From NCBI RefSeq assembly GCF_000455125.1, contig NZ_AUWR01000008.1, positions 62,001-126,000 of the forward strand: 64,000 bases of DNA, in the 5' to 3' direction. Within the stretch, counting starts at the first letter, position 1. Each line of letters begins with the position of its first letter. The notes under the pieces were generated by a model that did not search any database, was not told the origin of the DNA, and saw only the letters and a program-made list of their open reading frames with translations. The position numbers were made by a program, and so were the translations under genes. This document shows positions 32,774-42,638 of the stretch, piece by piece. Origin of the DNA: Mycobacterium sp. UM_WGJ. GTDB taxonomy: Bacteria; Actinomycetota; Actinomycetes; Mycobacteriales; Mycobacteriaceae.

Positions 32774-34546
32774 ATGGCCTTCTCAGTCCAGATGCCCGCC
32801 CTCGGTGAGAGCGTCACCGAGGGAACGGTGACCCGCTGGCTCAAGCAGGAAGGCGACACCGTCGAGGTCGACGAGCCACTCCTGGAGGTTTCCACCGACA
32901 AGGTCGACACCGAGATCCCGTCACCGGTGGCCGGTGTGCTGACCAAGATCATCGCCGGTGAGGACACCACGGTCGAGGTGGGCGGCGAGCTGGCCCTGAT
33001 CGGCGAGGCCGGCGAAAGCAGCGATGGCGAGAGCAGCGACGCCGCGTCGGCACCGGCGGCCGAGCCCGCCGAGCAGGCTCCCGCTGCCGAAGCGCCCGCC
33101 CCGGCGGCTCCCCCGTCCGATGCTCCAGCGGCACCCGCTGCCCAGGAGGCACCCGCCGGAGACGGCACCCCGGTGCTGATGCCCGAGCTGGGTGAGTCGG
33201 TCACCGAAGGCACCGTGACGCGCTGGCTCAAGCAGGTCGGCGACACCGTCGAGGTCGACGAGCCGTTGGTGGAGGTCTCCACCGACAAGGTCGACACTGA
33301 GATCCCCTCCCCGGTCGCCGGCACCCTGCTGTCGATCACCGCCGAGGAGGACACCACCGTCGAGGTCGGCGGCGAACTGGCCAGAATCGGTTCGGGTGCG
33401 CCGGCGGCTTCCGCACCTGAGCCGGCCCCCACCCCCGCAGCGGCGGCTCCCGCACCCGAGCCGGCAGCGCCCGCACCTGAGCCCGAGCCTGCTCCCGCGG
33501 CCCCCGAACCCGCCGCGCAGGCCAAGCCCGAGCCCACCCCGGCGCCGGCACCCGAGGCCAGGCCCGCGCCGGCGCAGCCCGCGGCTGCCGAGGCCCCGGC
33601 CGGCGACGCCGCACGGTATGTGACGCCGTTGGTGCGCAAGCTCGCCGCCGACAACAACGTCGACCTGGGCCAGGTCACGGGCACCGGGGTCGGCGGAAGA
33701 ATCCGCAAGCAGGACGTCCTGGCCTTCGCCGAGCAGCAGAAGGCGCCCGCCGCCCCGGCCGCTCCGGCCGCCCCGGCCGCTCCGCGCCCGGCTGCCGCGG
33801 CACCCGCCTCGGCGCTGGCACACCTGCGTGGCACCACTGCCAAGGCCAACCGGATCCGTCAGATCACCGCCAAGAAGACCCGCGAATCCCTGCAGGCCAC
33901 TGCGCAGCTCACCCAGACCCACGAGGTCGATATGACCAAGATCGTGGCGCTGCGGGCCAGGGCGAAGGCGGACTTCGCTGAGCGCGAGGGGGTCAACCTG
34001 ACCTACCTGCCGTTCATCGCCCGCGCCGTGATCGACGCCCTCAAGGCCCATCCGAACGTCAACGCCAGCTACAACGAAGACGCCGGGGAGATCACCTACT
34101 ACGACGCCGAGCATCTCGGCTTCGCGGTGGACACCGAGCAGGGACTGTTGTCCCCGGTGATCCACAACGCCGGTGATCTCTCGCTGGCCGGACTCGCGCG
34201 GGCGATCTCCGACATCGCCGCCCGGGCACGCTCGGGCAACCTCAAGCCCGACGAGCTGTCCGGGGGCACGTTCACGATCACCAACATCGGCAGTCAGGGC
34301 GCACTGTTCGACACCCCGATCCTCGTTCCGCCGCAAGCCGCCATGCTGGGCACCGGCGCCATCGTCAAACGGCCACGGGTCATCGTCGATGAGGCCGGCA
34401 ACGAGTCGATCGGCGTGCGTTCGGTCTCCTACCTCCCGCTGACCTACGACCACCGTTTGATCGACGGTGCCGACGCGGGGCGGTTCGTCACCACGATCAA
34501 GAACCGACTCGAAGAAGGCGCGTTCGAGGCGGACCTGGGTCTGTAA
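32774..34546 (+). CDS. dlaT: Dihydrolipoamide acyltransferase (E2), DlaT/SucB
   Basis: E2 core of pyruvate dehydrogenase, and in mycobacteria also of peroxynitrite reductase; 590 residues. Two lipoyl domains in tandem (residues about 1-80 and 135-210) each carry the lipoyl-lysine motif [15 protein letters not shown]. Ala/Pro/Glu-rich linkers separate them from a peripheral-subunit-binding domain ([20 protein letters not shown]) and a C-terminal catalytic domain with the active-site [12 protein letters not shown]. The linkers are longer than those of the 553-residue M. tuberculosis protein. The start is ATG 32774. Its lipoyl groups are supplied by LipB and LipA, encoded just downstream. Confidence 0.95.
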   Translation: MAFSVQMPALGESVTEGTVTRWLKQEGDTVEVDEPLLEVSTDKVDTEIPSPVAGVLTKIIAGEDTTVEVGGELALIGEAGESSDGESSDAASAPAAEPAEQAPAAEAPAPAAPPSDAPAAPAAQEAPAGDGTPVLMPELGESVTEGTVTRWLKQVGDTVEVDEPLVEVSTDKVDTEIPSPVAGTLLSITAEEDTTVEVGGELARIGSGAPAASAPEPAPTPAAAAPAPEPAAPAPEPEPAPAAPEPAAQAKPEPTPAPAPEARPAPAQPAAAEAPAGDAARYVTPLVRKLAADNNVDLGQVTGTGVGGRIRKQDVLAFAEQQKAPAAPAAPAAPAAPRPAAAAPASALAHLRGTTAKANRIRQITAKKTRESLQATAQLTQTHEVDMTKIVALRARAKADFAEREGVNLTYLPFIARAVIDALKAHPNVNASYNEDAGEITYYDAEHLGFAVDTEQGLLSPVIHNAGDLSLAGLARAISDIAARARSGNLKPDELSGGTFTITNIGSQGALFDTPILVPPQAAMLGTGAIVKRPRVIVDEAGNESIGVRSVSYLPLTYDHRLIDGADAGRFVTTIKNRLEEGAFEADLGL

Positions 34547-34588
34547 CAGCGCCTGGGGCATTCCAAAGAGCTGCAAGAGGATTCAGCT

Positions 34589-35497
34589 GTGAGCAACCCC
34601 ATCGTCGCGATCGCCGGCTCGTCCGGGCTGATCGGCTCGGCTCTGGTGTCGGCGTTGCGCGCCGACAATCACCAGGTGTTGCGGATCGTGCGGCGGGCAC
34701 CGGCCAATGCCGGCGAGCTGCAGTGGGATCCCGACGCCGGTCAGATCGACGTGGGCGCGCTGGCCGGAGTCGACGCCGTGGTCAATCTGTGCGGCGTCGG
34801 CGTCGGCAACCGCCGCTGGTCGGGAGCATTCAAGCAGAGTCTGCGCGACAGCCGGATCGCCCCGACCGAGGTGTTGTCGACCGCAGTGGCCGAGGCCGGC
34901 GTACCGGTGCTGGTCAATGCCAGCGGGGTCGGCTATTACGGCGACACCGGCAACCGCACCGTCGACGAGTCCGCCTCGGCTGGAACCGATTTCCTGGCCC
35001 AGCTCGCCGAGGACTGGGAAGGTGCAACCGCGTCGGCCCAAGCCTCGGGCGCCCGGGTGGTACTGGCCCGCACCGGCATCGTGCTGTCGCGATCAGGCGG
35101 CGCGTTGGGCCGGCTGCGCCCGCTGTTCTCCCTCGGACTCGGCGCCCGGATCGGCAATGGCCGCCAGTACATGTCGTGGATCAGCATGGAAGACGAGGTG
35201 CGGGCACTGCTGTTCGCGATCTCGCATGACACGCTGTCGGGACCGGTGAATCTGACCGGTCCGGCACCGGTGACCAACGCCGAGTTCACCGCGGCACTCG
35301 GACGGGCCGTTAACCGCCCGACCCCGATGTTGCTCCCGGCTTTCGCGGTCCGTGCCGGGCTCGGCGAGTTCGCCGACAGCCTCCTGACCGGCCAGCGCGC
35401 CATTCCCGCCAAGTTGGAGCAGGCCGGTTTCCGGTTTGCCCATCACACCGTCGGCGAGGCCCTGGCCTACGCCACCTCCCGGCCGACCCCGCTGTAG
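34589..35497 (+). CDS. TIGR01777-type NAD(P)-binding epimerase-like protein, Rv2216-like
   Basis: A 302-residue extended-SDR protein. The Rossmann start is [20 protein letters not shown]. The family signature [15 protein letters not shown] and the C-terminal domain ([19 protein letters not shown]) mark the group related to the E. coli YfcH protein. The substrate is unknown. The start is GTG 34589, supported by AAGAGGA seven bases upstream. It sits between dlaT and lipB, so it is probably part of the lipoate operon by position, not by known function. Confidence 0.88.
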   Translation: MSNPIVAIAGSSGLIGSALVSALRADNHQVLRIVRRAPANAGELQWDPDAGQIDVGALAGVDAVVNLCGVGVGNRRWSGAFKQSLRDSRIAPTEVLSTAVAEAGVPVLVNASGVGYYGDTGNRTVDESASAGTDFLAQLAEDWEGATASAQASGARVVLARTGIVLSRSGGALGRLRPLFSLGLGARIGNGRQYMSWISMEDEVRALLFAISHDTLSGPVNLTGPAPVTNAEFTAALGRAVNRPTPMLLPAFAVRAGLGEFADSLLTGQRAIPAKLEQAGFRFAHHTVGEALAYATSRPTPL

Positions 35498-35524
35498 AAG
35501 CCCGGCGCCGAGTAGCCTGCGAAC

Positions 35525-36220
35525 ATGGTGTCCATCCGCTCCAGCGCCGCGCCGATCGAGGTGCGCCAGCTGGGCACCGTCGACTACGGCGAAGCCTGGC
35601 GACTACAACGCGAACTGGCCGACGCCAGGTCGGCCGGTGGTCCCGACACTCTGCTGCTGCTGGAGCATCCCCCGGTCTATACCGCCGGACGCCGCACCGA
35701 GCCGCAGGAACGCCCGATGGACGGCACCCCGGTGGTCGACACCGACCGGGGCGGCAAGATCACCTGGCACGGTCCCGGCCAGCTCGTGGGCTATCCGGTG
35801 ATCGGCCTCGCCGAACCTTTGGACGTGGTGAATTACGTTCGACGCCTTGAAGAGTCACTCATCGAGGTGTGTAACACATTGGGTCTCAATACGGTTCGGA
35901 TAGACGGCAGGTCCGGGGTATGGCTGCCGCCGGGCGGCGGCCGGCCCGCCCGCAAGGTCGCCGCGATCGGCGTCCGAGTGGCCCGCGCCACCACATTGCA
36001 TGGGTTCGCGCTCAATTGTGATTGTGATCTCAGTGCGTTCGGCTCGATTGTGCCGTGCGGGATCACCGACGCGGGTGTGACATCACTCTCGGCCGAGCTG
36101 GGCTTTGTGACCGGCGTCGAGGATGTTCGGCAAGCCGTGGCCAGAGCGGTCGTCGATGCGCTCGACGGCGTGCTGCCGGTGCGCGAGCATTCCGGTCCGC
36201 GCGTAACATCGAACAGGTGA
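35525..36220 (+). CDS. lipB: Lipoyl(octanoyl) transferase LipB
   Basis: A 231-residue enzyme that transfers octanoate from acyl carrier protein to the lipoyl domains of E2 proteins. The catalytic Cys is in [14 protein letters not shown] and the Lys in [10 protein letters not shown], with GPGQLVGYP forming the pocket. The start is ATG 35525. The stop overlaps the lipA start by GTGA, so the two steps of lipoate synthesis are coupled. Confidence 0.95.
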   Translation: MVSIRSSAAPIEVRQLGTVDYGEAWRLQRELADARSAGGPDTLLLLEHPPVYTAGRRTEPQERPMDGTPVVDTDRGGKITWHGPGQLVGYPVIGLAEPLDVVNYVRRLEESLIEVCNTLGLNTVRIDGRSGVWLPPGGGRPARKVAAIGVRVARATTLHGFALNCDCDLSAFGSIVPCGITDAGVTSLSAELGFVTGVEDVRQAVARAVVDALDGVLPVREHSGPRVTSNR

Positions 36221-37173
36221 GTGCCGCCCCGGAAGGCCGTAGGTTAAGCCGTGCCGAAGCACGCAACGCCGAAACTCCGATCGAACGCAAGCCCCCGTGG
36301 ATCAAGACCCGCGCCCGAATGGGTCCGAGCTACACCCAGCTCAAGGTTCTGGTCAAGCAGGAAAAGCTCCACACGGTGTGCGAGGAGGCGGGCTGCCCCA
36401 ACATCTACGAGTGTTGGGAAGACCGGGAGGCCACCTTTCTGATCGGCGGCGAGGTCTGCACCCGCAACTGTTCGTTCTGTCTCATCAAGTCGGGTAAGCC
36501 GCCCGAGCTGGACCGCGACGAGCCGCGCCGGGTGGCCGAGAGCGTGCAGTCCATGGGGCTGCGGTATTCGACGGTCACCGGTGTCGCCCGCGACGATCTG
36601 CCCGATCAGGGATCCTGGCTCTACGCCGAGACGGTGCGTGCCATCAAGGCCCTCAACCCGTCAACCGGTGTCGAGCTGTTGATCCCCGACTTCGGCGGAC
36701 GGCCCGACCTCTTGAGCGAAGTATTCGAATCCCGCCCGGAAGTGCTGGCGCACAACGTCGAAACCGTTCCGCGCATCTTCAGACTGATCCGGCCCGGCTT
36801 CAGCTACGAGCGCAGCCTTGACGTGCTGACCCAGGCCCGTGATGCCGGGTTGGTGGCCAAGAGCAATCTCATTCTGGGCATGGGCGAGACCCCCGAAGAG
36901 ATCCGCGCGGCACTGGCCGACCTGTACGACGCCGGCGCCGAGCTGGTCACCATCACCCAGTACCTGCGCCCCACCGAGCGGCACCATCCGATCGACCGAT
37001 GGGTCAAGCCCGAGGAGTTCGTCGAGCACGCCCGCTATGCCGAGGAGCTGGGCTTCGCCGGAGTGATGTCCGGGCCGCTGGTGCGCTCGTCGTATCGGGC
37101 CGGGCGGCTCTACCAGCAGGCGCTGGAAAACCGGGCCCGCCGCCAACAGGCCCCCGCCGTCGCCCCCGGCTGA
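36217..37173 (+). CDS. lipA: Lipoyl synthase LipA
   Basis: A 318-residue radical SAM enzyme that inserts two sulfurs into protein-bound octanoyl groups. It has both 4Fe-4S sites: the auxiliary CX4CX5C in [12 protein letters not shown] and the radical SAM CX3CX2C in CTRNCSFC. Other family marks are [20 protein letters not shown] and the C-terminal [11 protein letters not shown], which contains the Ser that ligates the auxiliary cluster. The start is GTG 36217. Confidence 0.96.
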   Translation: MSAAPEGRRLSRAEARNAETPIERKPPWIKTRARMGPSYTQLKVLVKQEKLHTVCEEAGCPNIYECWEDREATFLIGGEVCTRNCSFCLIKSGKPPELDRDEPRRVAESVQSMGLRYSTVTGVARDDLPDQGSWLYAETVRAIKALNPSTGVELLIPDFGGRPDLLSEVFESRPEVLAHNVETVPRIFRLIRPGFSYERSLDVLTQARDAGLVAKSNLILGMGETPEEIRAALADLYDAGAELVTITQYLRPTERHHPIDRWVKPEEFVEHARYAEELGFAGVMSGPLVRSSYRAGRLYQQALENRARRQQAPAVAPG

Positions 37174-37220
37174 CTGACGCCCCGGCCGGCGGTAAGCCCC
37201 GCTGGGTATCCTTGGTGACT

Positions 37221-37973
37221 ATGCCCAGACCGCGCACCACCACCGAGAACAAGGCTGCCCGGGCGGAAGCGAAAGCCACCCGCAAGGCCGCCAGCAAGCA
37301 GCGCCGCACCCAGCTGTGGCAGGCCTTCCAGCTGCAGCGCAAAGAGGACAAGCGGCTGGTGCCCTACATGGCCGGCGCCTTCGTGCTGGTCGCCGGGGTC
37401 ACGACGGCGCTGGCGCTCAACGGCGGCACGTTCGCCAAGGTGACGACGATCCCGCTCGGCCTGGTGCTCGGCGCCCTGGTGGCGTTCATCATCTTCGGCC
37501 GGCGCGCGCAACGGTCGGTCTACCTCAAGGCCGAGGGTCAGGCCGGGGCTGCGGCGTGGGCGCTGGACAATCTGCGTGGTAAGTGGCGGGTGACCCCGGG
37601 GGTGTCGGCCACCGGCCAGCTCGACGCCGTGCATCGAGTGATCGGGCGGCCGGGCATCATCTTCGTCGCCGAGGGGTCGCCCTCCCGGCTCAAGCCGCTG
37701 CTGGCTCAGGAGAAGAAGCGCACCGCCCGGCTCGTCGGCGACGTACCGATCTATGACGTGGTGGTGGGCAGCGGCGACGGCGAGGTTCCGCTGGCCAAGC
37801 TGGAGCGTTACCTGACCAAGCTGCCGGCCAACATCACCACCAAGCAGATGGAATCGCTGGAGTCGCGGCTGGCCGCGCTGGGTTCGCGTACCGGAACCGC
37901 GGCCATGCCCAAGGGCCCGCTGCCCGGCGGCGCGAAGGTGCGTGGCGTCCAGCGCGCGGTGCGCCGGCGCTAG
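37221..37973 (+). CDS. DUF4191 membrane protein, Rv2219-like
   Basis: A 250-residue protein, the same length as Rv2219. It has a basic cytoplasmic N-terminus, two membrane helices (YMAGAFVLVAGVTTALALNG and IPLGLVLGALVAFIIFG), then a soluble alpha/beta domain (GRPGIIFVAEGSPSRLKPLL) and a basic tail. Function unknown. It starts at ATG 37221, about 47 bp after lipA, and may share its transcript. Confidence 0.85.
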   Translation: MPRPRTTTENKAARAEAKATRKAASKQRRTQLWQAFQLQRKEDKRLVPYMAGAFVLVAGVTTALALNGGTFAKVTTIPLGLVLGALVAFIIFGRRAQRSVYLKAEGQAGAAAWALDNLRGKWRVTPGVSATGQLDAVHRVIGRPGIIFVAEGSPSRLKPLLAQEKKRTARLVGDVPIYDVVVGSGDGEVPLAKLERYLTKLPANITTKQMESLESRLAALGSRTGTAAMPKGPLPGGAKVRGVQRAVRRR

Positions 37974-38007
37974 TCGAATCAGACCGTTGACCCTGCGCTG
38001 ACCCGGC

Positions 38008-38478
38008 TCAGCGGCTGCGCACCACGGCGGTTGCGGTGGCCCGGTCCTGCAGGCCACGGCCGTCGGCGTCGGCAAACAATGCCGGGACCACCAGCGCGAT
38101 CAACAATCCGCGGATCACGGCGCGGCCGACGCCCACGCCCAAGCCGGGGCCGTCGACGGGGACCACCCGCAGCCCGCAGGCGTACTGGCCGGGAGTGAAG
38201 CCGAAGAGTCGCACCGCGGCCACCCCGAGGACCAGCCAGATCCCCAGCACCACCGTGGCCAGGTATTCCGGCGTCACCACGCCCGCTGCCACGCCCAGCC
38301 CGGCCAATCCGTAGCCCACCATCCAATCGAGGGCCAGGGCTGCCATGCGGCGCCCCATCGGAGCCAGGGAGCCCGGGCCGCTGGGCGGCAGACCCAAACC
38401 CTGCCCGGGGGCGCTGTCGGAGTGACTGGGTCCGGCGGACTCCGGCCCGGACAGCCACGAGGAGAACGTGCGGCTCAT
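38008..38478 (-). CDS. RDD family membrane protein, Rv2219A-like
   Basis: A 156-residue membrane protein with the RDD layout: a soluble N-terminus rich in Ser, Gly and Pro, then [19 protein letters not shown] with the conserved Arg-Asp pair, a second helix with [19 protein letters not shown], and a third at [19 protein letters not shown]. Some RDD proteins act as ion antiporters; nothing here decides a function. It is divergent from glnA1, whose promoter must lie in the 123 bp between them. Confidence 0.85.
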   Translation of the reverse strand: MSRTFSSWLSGPESAGPSHSDSAPGQGLGLPPSGPGSLAPMGRRMAALALDWMVGYGLAGLGVAAGVVTPEYLATVVLGIWLVLGVAAVRLFGFTPGQYACGLRVVPVDGPGLGVGVGRAVIRGLLIALVVPALFADADGRGLQDRATATAVVRSR

Positions 38479-38601
38479 GGCCCCTACGATAGGCGGGCGG
38501 CGAATCCGACCCGGCGTCGCAGGGTCCGGCCGTGGTTGCGTAACGTCAAGATCGGCAACCTCAGGGTCCGACCGGGGCTACCAGCGGAGGAGAACAGTTC
38601 T

Positions 38602-40038
38602 GTGACCGACAAGACGGCCGACGACATTCTCAAGCTCGTCGCCGACGAGAACGTGGAGTACATCGACATCCAGTTCTGCGACTTGCCCGGTCAGATGCAA
38701 CATCTGTCGATCCCGGCGTCCACGCTGGACGCGAGCGTGTTCGAAGACGGGCTGGCCTTCGACGGATCCTCGATCCGCGGCTTCCAGTCGATCCACGAGT
38801 CCGACATGATGCTGCTGCCCGACTTCTCCACCGCCCGGATCGATCCGTTCCGGGCCGCAAAGACGTTGAACCTCAACTTCTTCGTCCACGACCCGTTCAC
38901 CCGCGAGCCTTACTCCCGCGACCCGCGCAACATCGCCCGCAAAGCCGAGAACTACCTCACCAGCACCGGTATCGCCGACACCGCCTACTTCGGCGCCGAA
39001 GCCGAGTTCTACATCTTCGACTCGGTGCGATTCGACTCGCAGATGAACGGCACCTTCTACGAGGTCGACTCGGATTCGGGCTGGTGGAACACCGGCTCGC
39101 CGACCGAGGCCGACGGACGGGCCAACCGCGGATACAAGACGCGCCCCAAGGGCGGCTACTTCCCCGTCGCCCCCAACGACCAGTACGTCGACCTTCGCGA
39201 CACCATGACCACCAACCTGGCCAACGCCGGCTTCACCTTGGAGCGCGGCCACCACGAATGCGGCTCCGGCGGGCAGGCGGAGATCAACTACAAGTTCAAC
39301 ACCCTGCTGCACGCCGCCGACGACGTGATGCTGTTCAAATACATCATCAAGAACACCGCCTGGGCTAACGGCAAGACCGTCACCTTCATGCCCAAGCCCC
39401 TGTTCGGCGACAACGGCTCCGGCATGCATGTTCACCTGTCGCTGTGGAAGGCCGGCCAGCCACTGTTCTATGACGAGGCCGGCTACGCCGGACTGTCGGA
39501 TATTGCCCGCCACTACATCGGCGGCATCTTGCACCACGCGCCCTCCCTGCTGGCGTTCACCAACCCCACCATCAACTCCTACAAGCGTCTGGTCCCGGGC
39601 TACGAAGCACCGATCAACCTGGTCTACAGCCAGCGCAACCGCTCAGCCTGCGTGCGCATCCCGATCACCGGCACCAACCCCAAGGCCAAGCGGCTGGAGT
39701 TCCGCTGCCCCGACTCCTCCGGCAACCCCTACCTGGCGTTCTCCGCCATGCTGATGGCCGGCATCGACGGCATCAAGAACAAGATCGAACCGGCCGCACC
39801 GGTGGACAAGGACCTCTACGAACTGCCGCCGGACGAGGCCGCCAACATCCCGCAGGCCCCCACCACGCTGGCCGAGGTGATGGACAACCTCGAGGCCGAC
39901 CACGAATACCTCACCGAAGGCGGCGTATTCACCCCCGACCTCATTGAGAACTGGATCCGCTACAAGCGCGACCACGAGATCACCCCGATCAGCGTGCGGC
40001 CGCACCCGTACGAGTTCGCGCTGTACTACGACTGCTGA
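38602..40038 (+). CDS. glnA: Glutamine synthetase type I, GlnA1
   Basis: The main ammonia-assimilating enzyme (glutamate + NH3 + ATP to glutamine), a cytoplasmic dodecamer also found outside pathogenic mycobacteria. With 478 residues it matches Rv2220 exactly. Signatures are [12 protein letters not shown], the ATP/metal region [19 protein letters not shown], the Arg-rich [11 protein letters not shown] and the adenylylation site Tyr in [11 protein letters not shown]. GlnE, encoded 3-5 kb downstream on the other strand, adds AMP to that Tyr. The start GTG 38602 follows GGAGGAG. Confidence 0.96.
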   Translation: MTDKTADDILKLVADENVEYIDIQFCDLPGQMQHLSIPASTLDASVFEDGLAFDGSSIRGFQSIHESDMMLLPDFSTARIDPFRAAKTLNLNFFVHDPFTREPYSRDPRNIARKAENYLTSTGIADTAYFGAEAEFYIFDSVRFDSQMNGTFYEVDSDSGWWNTGSPTEADGRANRGYKTRPKGGYFPVAPNDQYVDLRDTMTTNLANAGFTLERGHHECGSGGQAEINYKFNTLLHAADDVMLFKYIIKNTAWANGKTVTFMPKPLFGDNGSGMHVHLSLWKAGQPLFYDEAGYAGLSDIARHYIGGILHHAPSLLAFTNPTINSYKRLVPGYEAPINLVYSQRNRSACVRIPITGTNPKAKRLEFRCPDSSGNPYLAFSAMLMAGIDGIKNKIEPAAPVDKDLYELPPDEAANIPQAPTTLAEVMDNLEADHEYLTEGGVFTPDLIENWIRYKRDHEITPISVRPHPYEFALYYDC

Positions 40039-40566
40039 GTCGGGCTGGCTGGCCTGACTGGCTATCCGCACGACCACACCGACCACCACCGGACGCCTCG
40101 GCTGGACCTACGGCACCACCCCACCACAGGTCAACCACGCCCACCACCGGAGAAGAACTCCTCAAAGGCGATCCCGACCCACCCAACAACGAGCACGCCT
40201 GACCGCGAATTACCCGCGCAATTCTGTGTATTTGCCGGGAGTTGGAGAAGGCGCACTAGCCTGTCCCGAAAGAGCCGGGACAGCATGGATGCCGATTGCG
40301 TCGATTGCCGAAAGCTGCTCACGGACAGGGGATTTGATTCCCACACCGCGCACCCCGCAGGGTCACCAGCCGACCCACCGCGACCCCGCCGATTCCGCCA
40401 CAGACCTTTGCCGGGGCGGGTCTACCCGCCAAGAGAGATGCGCCGGTAACGGCCGTTACCAACCACCAAAACATGTGATTGAACTTAGAACTGATCCGTT
40501 GTAATTTATCGCGAGATCAGTAATCTTCCACCGAAACGGGCCTGATTTCCATGAAAGGAACCGCCC
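40039..40566. other. Intergenic region glnA1 to PE-PPE hydrolase, no gene seen
   Basis: A 528-bp gap with no convincing coding frame. It contains a 7-bp hairpin (CTGTCCC at 40261-40267 with GGGACAG at 40277-40283), a 16-bp perfect palindrome (40445-40460) and the inverted repeat ACTGATC/GATCAGT (40490-40496 and 40515-40521), all before the ribosome site AAAGGA of the next gene. The last 100 bp are AT-rich. A structured RNA is possible around 40240-40360 but I cannot match it to a family. Confidence 0.5.
40445..40460. promoter_or_regulatory. 16-bp perfect palindrome upstream of the PE-PPE hydrolase
   Basis: GGTAACGGCCGTTACC reads the same on both strands, about 107 bp upstream of the hydrolase start. 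Its size and symmetry suit a TetR-type or similar dimeric repressor. A second inverted repeat, ACTGATC/GATCAGT, lies nearer the start. Confidence 0.5.
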
Positions 40567-41964
40567 ATGGTTGACCGTAGATTGCTCCCGCTGGCCCTCG
40601 CGCCGCTGCTGATCGCCAGTCCCGCCCTACCCGCGAGTGTGGCGGCCCAAGGACTCAAGTCGGTCTCCGCACAGGTGGTCCTGCTCGGCACCGAGGCGTG
40701 GGGCATGGGCGGCAGTGGTATGCCGATCCCCAGCCAAGCGGTCATCGACGCCGTCACCTCGCGCTACCTCACGCCCTCCCCGCCGATCTTCCCCGGCCAG
40801 CCGATCTTCCCGTTCGACTCGGTTCATCCCCTCTTCACCCCGGAGGGCCTGTATCCGATCACCGGTACCAAGTCTCTGGTACTCGACCAGTCCCTGGCAC
40901 AGGGTGTGCAAATCTTGGACGCCACCATCAAGGAGCGGCTCGCCTTGGGCCACGACCTCGTCGTGGTCGGCGCCTCGCAGAGCGCAACGCTGGCCGGACT
41001 GGAGATGCGCAATCTGCTGGCGCTGCCGGCTGATCAGATCCCGACGTCCGATCAGCTCTCGTTCGTGCTGTTGGTCGATCCCAGCAACCCCAACGGAGGT
41101 CTGCTCTCCCGCTTCGGAGACCCGAGCCTGCCGCCGTTGACCGTTCCCAGCATGGGCGTGACGTTCAGCGGGGCTACCCCGTCGGAAACCCCGTGGGACA
41201 CCGCTATGTACAACATGGAATACGACGGCTTCTCGGACTTCCCGCGTTACCCGCTCAACTTCCTGTCCGTTCTCAACGCGGTCATGGGGATCGCTTTCGT
41301 GCACAGCACCATCCCCAATCTGTCCGACGAGCAGATCGCCCAGGCCGTCCTGATGCCGGTGTCGGACGGCTACGGCGGCAACACCGATTACTTCATGATC
41401 CCCACCGAGAATCTGCCGTTGCTGGAGCCGCTGCGCTTCCTGCCGATCCTGGGCGACCCGCTGGCCGATCTGCTGCAGCCGGCGCTACGCGTGTTGATCA
41501 ACCTGGGCTACGGCAACATCGAACACGGCTGGGACCCGGGTCCGGCCGACCTGTCGACACCATTCGGGGTGTTCCCGGACCTCGATCTGGGCGAGGTCCT
41601 CACGGCGCTGGGCGACGGGGTTCAGCAGGGCTGGCAGGACTTCATCAGCGGTCTTGGCTCGCTACCGAGCCTGCCCGAAGCCTTGGCAAGCAGCGCGGAT
41701 GCCCTCGGCGGCTTCGCCGATGTGGTCAACGACTTCTCCGCGGCCCTGGCACGGGGCTATGCGGCCCTGCTGCCGATCGCCGATCTGGTCAATGCCCTGC
41801 TGACCACACTTCCGGCCTACAACGTCAGCCTGTTCGCGCAGGAGATCGCCTCTGGCGACTTACTCGATGCCCTGATGATGCCGCTCGCCGCTGACGTCGG
41901 CTTGATCACCACCGGACTCGGAATCGGCGCCTTGAGCCTGGCGTCGGCGTTTATCTCCTTCTGA
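40567..41964 (+). CDS. Secreted PE-PPE domain (alpha/beta hydrolase) protein
   Basis: A 465-residue protein with a signal peptide (RLLPLALAPLLIASPALPAS) and, from about residue 30, a PE-PPE-type domain: a serine hydrolase fold found at the C-terminus of some PE and PPE proteins but here standing alone. The nucleophile elbow is VVVGASQSATLAG (Ser in GASQS). Other family marks are the LLGTEAW start strand, LLVDPSNPNGG and DGFSDFPRYPLNFLSVLNA. Members hydrolyse short acyl esters. The C-terminal third is hydrophobic and Ala/Leu-rich, perhaps a membrane-active region. The start ATG 40567 follows AAAGGA by seven bases. It separates glnA1 from glnE, unlike M. tuberculosis. Confidence 0.85.
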   Translation: MVDRRLLPLALAPLLIASPALPASVAAQGLKSVSAQVVLLGTEAWGMGGSGMPIPSQAVIDAVTSRYLTPSPPIFPGQPIFPFDSVHPLFTPEGLYPITGTKSLVLDQSLAQGVQILDATIKERLALGHDLVVVGASQSATLAGLEMRNLLALPADQIPTSDQLSFVLLVDPSNPNGGLLSRFGDPSLPPLTVPSMGVTFSGATPSETPWDTAMYNMEYDGFSDFPRYPLNFLSVLNAVMGIAFVHSTIPNLSDEQIAQAVLMPVSDGYGGNTDYFMIPTENLPLLEPLRFLPILGDPLADLLQPALRVLINLGYGNIEHGWDPGPADLSTPFGVFPDLDLGEVLTALGDGVQQGWQDFISGLGSLPSLPEALASSADALGGFADVVNDFSAALARGYAALLPIADLVNALLTTLPAYNVSLFAQEIASGDLLDALMMPLAADVGLITTGLGIGALSLASAFISF

Positions 41965-41977
41965 CCGCCGTCGCGGG

Positions 41978-42625
41978 TCACTCGACTCCGTCGCGGGCCC
42001 AGGACGGTGTGATGAAGACCCCGTCGGCCTCCACGGTGATCCCGTTGGCGTCCGAGATGTAGCCGCGGGCATAGGTTTTCACGCCTTCCCTGCGGTAGAT
42101 GGAGGCTTCGGCGTGCAACGGCCCCAGGGGCGTTCCGCGCAGATACTTCACCGTGATCGTGCCGGTGTAGCGCGGCTTGGTCAGGCCATCGCTGGCCGCC
42201 TCACCGAGCACATGGTCGAGGACCAGCGCGCTCACCCCGCCGTGGACCAGCGACGGCGGGCCCTCGTAGGCGGTTCCCAGGTGAAAGTCGCTCCAGCAGT
42301 GGCCATTCTCCCCGTGCTGGATCACCAGCGGCGGAGCGATCGGGTTACGCAGGCCCACCACGGCATTGCCCCACGCCAGCGGCCGCCCCTCGACGACATA
42401 GCGCAGTCCCGGTGACTCGCTGAGGGTTCCGCCGCGCAGCTGCTCGGTCAGCTGCTGCACCTGGGCGGTCACCTCATGGGTCGTCGCGTCGTCGGCCTGG
42501 GTGCGGATCGTGGCGTCAATCAGGTCGCGGACCGCCTGGGCCAGCGGTCCGTAGCGCTGCGACAGCTGATCGCTCTCGTCGACGCTGATCGTCGGCACGT
42601 TCGAGTGAGCCCTGAAATCCACCAC
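41978..42625 (-). CDS. Hotdog-fold thioesterase (PaaI family)
   Basis: A 215-residue protein whose C-terminal 140 residues form a hotdog thioesterase: SLVHGGVSALVLDHVLGEA carries the HGG and Asp characteristic of PaaI and THEM4-like enzymes, followed by TGTITVKYLRGTPLG. It should hydrolyse an acyl-CoA; the chain length is unknown. The helical N-terminus (about 70 residues) is an extra. The start is GTG 42625, with GAAGGAGG seven bases before it. It lies 13 bp after glnE on the same strand and is probably read with it. Confidence 0.85.
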   Translation of the reverse strand: MVDFRAHSNVPTISVDESDQLSQRYGPLAQAVRDLIDATIRTQADDATTHEVTAQVQQLTEQLRGGTLSESPGLRYVVEGRPLAWGNAVVGLRNPIAPPLVIQHGENGHCWSDFHLGTAYEGPPSLVHGGVSALVLDHVLGEAASDGLTKPRYTGTITVKYLRGTPLGPLHAEASIYRREGVKTYARGYISDANGITVEADGVFITPSWARDGVE

Positions 42626-42638
42626 GCCAGACCCTCCT

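Noticed and set aside
32542-33849. Upstream extension of the 31639 membrane protein to 736 codons
   Set aside because: The extra part is antisense to the lipoyl domains and linkers of dlaT and is low complexity, so I set the start at GTG 32541.
32921-34576. A 551-codon frame on the minus strand
   Set aside because: Fully antisense to dlaT, with Gly/Arg-rich sequence and no ribosome site.
40310-40360. Possible tRNA or tRNA 3' end around GGGATTTGATTCCC
   Set aside because: The loop does not fit the T-loop consensus (no TTC after the stem), no acceptor strand or CCA follows, and no cloverleaf can be drawn.
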